Below the pieces are notes generated by a model, which saw only the letters and a list, made by a program, of their open reading frames with translations, was not told the origin of the DNA and searched no databases. DNA of 6,486 nt from DATBDM01 sp034664425 (GTDB lineage Bacteria; Actinomycetota; Thermoleophilia; Solirubrobacterales; Solirubrobacteraceae). The stretch lies in contig JAXDHR010000172.1 of assembly GCA_034664425.1 (NCBI GenBank), positions 1 through 6,486 of the forward strand, written 5' to 3'. Shown here one piece after another: positions 5,041 to 6,486 of the stretch; within the stretch, counting starts at the first letter, position 1; the number at the start of each line of letters is the position of its first letter. A program made the position numbers and the translations under genes.

Positions 5041-5736
5041 ACGCTGCATCTGCGCCCGCACGCCGAGGTCGCCGAGCGGGTGCTCCTCCCCGGCGATCCG
5101 GGCCGCGCGATGCGCATCGCGCAGCTGCTGCTCGACGCCCCGCGGATGTTCAACCACCACCGTGGGCTGTGGGGGTACACGGGAGTCGCCGCGGACGGCG
5201 AGCTGCTCACCGTGCAGAGCACCGGGATGGGTGGTCCCAGCGCCGCGATCGTCTGCGAGGAGCTGCTGCGGCTGGGCGCCCGCCGCCTCGTCCGCGTGGG
5301 CACGTGCGGCGCTCTCGTCGCCGGGCCGCAGCTCGGCGACCTCGTGCTCGCCGACGCGGCGCTCGCCGAGGACGGGGCGAGCCGCGCGCTCGGCGCGGCG
5401 GGGCCCGTCGCGCCCGACGCCACGCTCCACGCCGAGCTCTGCGCCGCGGCGCCCGACGCGCACGCCGGGCTCGTCGTCTCCGCCGACCTCTTCTACGACC
5501 CCGACCCGGGCCGGGCCACCCGCTGGACCGCGGCCGGCGCGATCGCGGTCGAGATGGAGGCGGCGACGATCCTGCGCATCGCCGAGCGCAGCGGCGCGGC
5601 GGCGGCATGCGTGCTCGCCGTCAGCGACGTGCTCGCCGACGGCGAGCGCGAGCGCATCGAGCCCGCGGCGCTCGAGCATGCCGAGGCCGCACTCGGCCGG
5701 GCGGCCGCGAGTGCGCTCGGCGTCCCCGCGGCGTAG
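5017..5736 (+). CDS. deoD: Purine nucleoside phosphorylase (DeoD/NP-I family)
   Basis: Cytosolic enzyme that splits purine (deoxy)nucleosides with phosphate to give free base and (deoxy)ribose-1-phosphate. The product is 239 residues, the same length as E. coli DeoD. Motifs: PGDPGRA (25-31, phosphate binding), FNHHRG (45-50, Arg donated to the neighbouring subunit), STGMGGPS (68-75), RVGTCGAL (93-100, phosphate-binding Arg), SADLFYD (155-161), VEMEAA (178-183, ribose binding) and VSD with S203-D204, the position of the catalytic Asp in E. coli PNP. The Asp favours a purine over a uridine phosphorylase. The ATG at 5017 fits the family N-terminus. No Shine-Dalgarno precedes it, and the codon overlaps an upstream stop (TAATG). 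It is the only plus-strand gene, divergent from one coiled-coil gene and convergent with the other. Its product bases are substrates for Hpt, encoded 3.7 kb away. Confidence 0.93.
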   Translation: MSFAVTGETLHLRPHAEVAERVLLPGDPGRAMRIAQLLLDAPRMFNHHRGLWGYTGVAADGELLTVQSTGMGGPSAAIVCEELLRLGARRLVRVGTCGALVAGPQLGDLVLADAALAEDGASRALGAAGPVAPDATLHAELCAAAPDAHAGLVVSADLFYDPDPGRATRWTAAGAIAVEMEAATILRIAERSGAAAACVLAVSDVLADGERERIEPAALEHAEAALGRAAASALGVPAA

Positions 5737-5752
5737 CCGCCCGACGTCGAGC

Positions 5753-5768
5753 GCGCCGGCCGTGGCGC
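5753..5768. other. Small inverted repeat between convergent genes
   Basis: GCGCC-GGCCGT-GGCGC lies in the 36 bp between the deoD stop and the stop of the convergent coiled-coil gene. It could be a weak bidirectional transcription end signal. The stem is only 5 bp and there is no U-tract on either strand. Confidence 0.2.
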
Positions 5769-5772
5769 CGCG

Positions 5773-6282
5773 TCAGCTCTTCTTCGCCCGGGGGGTGCGC
5801 TTGGGCTTCGGCTTGGCCGCCGCGTCGGCCCGAGCCTCCACGGCCAGCCGCTCCTGCTCGCGCGGCACCGGCACCGGGCCCGCATCCAGCGAGGCCGTCA
5901 GGTGGGCCAGCTCGATGCCGAGCCGGCCGAGCTGGGCCTCGATGGCGCCGAGCCGCTCGTCGATCGCGGTCGCCGGCGCGCGACCGATCGCCTCGAGGCG
6001 TTCATCGACGCGGTCGATCGCCTCCTCGATGCCCTCCATCCGCTGCGAGACGGACCGCAGCCGCCGGGTCAGGCGCTCGATGTCCGCCGCCGATGGGATG
6101 TTGAGCGCGCTCATCGCGGTCTCCTGCGCCTGCACCGCGCGCTCGCGGGCCTCGAAGGCACGCGAGATCGCGCTCGTGACGAGTGGGTTCTCGAGCAGGT
6201 CCTGGGCGAGCCGGCCCAGCGCGTCCTCGCCCTGCCGGGCGAGGCGATCCTTGATGCCGCCCTGCCCGCTGTCCTCTGCCAT
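5773..6282 (-). CDS. Phasin-like coiled-coil protein with Lys-rich C-terminal tail
   Basis: A 169-residue protein of unknown function. Residues about 10-57 form amphipathic helices (NPLVTSAISRAFEARERAVQ). LNIPSAADIERLTRRL (60-75) is a helix-initiating motif like the one that starts the C-terminal coiled coil of phasins and PhaE-type proteins. A long heptad-containing coiled coil follows (about 66-131: VSQRMEGIEEAIDRVDERL, then a second helix IDERLGAIEAQLGRLGIELAHL). A Pro-rich linker and a short basic tail (KPKPKRTPRAKKS) end it. It has no signal peptide or membrane segment. The ATG at 6282 has a good Shine-Dalgarno (GGGAGA, 6-nt spacing). It shares its design (helix, coiled coil, cationic tail) with the product encoded at 4507-5004, so the two may be partners or distant paralogues. 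A granule-coat or nucleoid/polymer-binding role is plausible but only inferred. Confidence 0.75.
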   Translation of the reverse strand: MAEDSGQGGIKDRLARQGEDALGRLAQDLLENPLVTSAISRAFEARERAVQAQETAMSALNIPSAADIERLTRRLRSVSQRMEGIEEAIDRVDERLEAIGRAPATAIDERLGAIEAQLGRLGIELAHLTASLDAGPVPVPREQERLAVEARADAAAKPKPKRTPRAKKS

Positions 6283-6288
6283 GGTCGG

Positions 6289-6294
6289 TCTCCC
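6289..6294 (-). promoter_or_regulatory. Shine-Dalgarno of the 5773-6282 gene
   Basis: GGGAGA on the minus strand, 6 nt before the ATG at 6282. It supports that start over any downstream one. Confidence 0.7.
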
Positions 6295-6329
6295 GGGTTT
6301 CGTCGATCGCAGACCGCGGGGAAGCTAGC

Positions 6330-6353
6330 GCAGGGGCGCAGGAGAGCCCCTGC
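6330..6353. other. Perfect 8-bp stem-loop in the intergenic region
   Basis: GCAGGGGC (6330-6337), an 8-nt loop, then GCCCCTGC (6346-6353). It is a strong hairpin on either strand but has no U-tract, so it is not a standard intrinsic terminator. It would lie in the 5' leader of the coiled-coil gene if transcription starts upstream of it, or it may be a protein-binding dyad. Confidence 0.6.
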
Positions 6354-6367
6354 CGGACGACCTACCC

Positions 6368-6388
6368 TCGACCTCCAGTCGAGGTCGA
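6368..6388. promoter_or_regulatory. Perfect 8-5-8 dyad, candidate operator
   Basis: TCGACCTC (6368-6375), loop CAGTC, GAGGTCGA (6381-6388). The 21-bp symmetrical site lies about 90 bp upstream of the coiled-coil gene start, in otherwise non-coding DNA. The size and symmetry suit a dimeric regulator. Which protein binds, if any, is unknown. Confidence 0.4.
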
Positions 6389-6454
6389 AGCGCGACACGA
6401 TGCGCGCCGATCCGTCGAAATGCGCAAGGAACGGCGCCATTGCACCGTTGGAAA

Positions 6455-6483
6455 TTGCGAAACAACCATGCGACCAGTAGCGT
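6455..6483 (+). promoter_or_regulatory. Weak plus-strand promoter candidate at the window end
   Basis: TTGCGA (6455-6460), 17 bp, then TAGCGT (6478-6483, fits TANNNT). It lies in the most AT-rich part of this intergenic region and would serve a gene to the right of the window, making the 6283-6486 region a divergent promoter area. It is based on two imperfect hexamers only. Confidence 0.25.
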
Positions 6484-6486
6484 CAA

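Noticed and set aside
6111..6440. 109-residue minus-strand frame starting upstream of the coiled-coil gene
   Set aside because: Half of it overlaps the coiled-coil gene in another frame and reads as Arg/Ser-rich shadow. There is no ribosome-binding site or domain.
1..6486. CRISPR arrays, tRNA or rRNA genes, insertion sequences, att sites
   Set aside because: No regularly spaced repeats, tRNA-like cloverleaf, rRNA sequence, transposase or terminal repeats were seen on either strand.

Overview
The window is very GC-rich DNA with a strong preference for G or C at the third codon position. The protein styles point to a high-GC actinobacterium, most likely Thermoleophilia / Solirubrobacterales. 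The reasons are the TilS variant motifs, the cyclase with a MerR-like HTH plus a mycobacterial-type regulatory domain, and the Ser/Thr/Arg-tailed coiled-coil proteins. The placement comes from remembered family resemblance, not a search.

Layout. Nearly everything is on the minus strand, so read it right to left. At the right edge (6283-6486) is an intergenic region with two good inverted repeats, upstream of a coiled-coil, phasin-like gene (6282 to 5773). A purine nucleoside phosphorylase gene (deoD, 5017-5736) is the only plus-strand gene. It converges on the first coiled-coil gene and is divergent from a second one (5004 to 4507), with only 12 bp between the two start codons. The second coiled-coil gene is followed after 4 bp by an SCP2-like small protein gene (4502 to 4077). 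A 231-bp intergenic region (3846-4076) follows, and then an operon: MerR-HTH / adenylate cyclase (3845 to 2661), tilS (2664 to 1357, GTGA overlap), hpt (1344 to 784) and the first 216 codons of ftsH (649 to 1, cut by the window edge).

How the genes fit together. tilS-hpt-ftsH is the classic Gram-positive/actinobacterial housekeeping cluster: tRNA-Ile lysidine synthesis, hypoxanthine/guanine salvage, and membrane protein quality control. Here a cAMP-forming enzyme with a DNA-binding-type N-terminus is placed in front of it and is translationally coupled to tilS. PNP (DeoD) releases the bases that Hpt salvages, so two purine-salvage steps sit within 4 kb. The two coiled-coil proteins with cationic tails resemble phasins or nucleoid/granule-associated proteins; their function is not proven.

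The most interesting part is the 231-bp region before the cyclase. It has a good -35 box (TTGACA), a 17-bp spacer filled by a near-perfect dyad, and a -10-like TAGACC. About 160 nt of potentially structured leader follow. The leader ends in a textbook intrinsic terminator (12-bp stem plus U-rich tract) only 15 nt before the GTG start, and an upstream segment can pair with the terminator's 5' arm. This looks like a transcription attenuator, possibly a riboswitch of a class I do not recognise, and possibly combined with MerR-style autoregulation.
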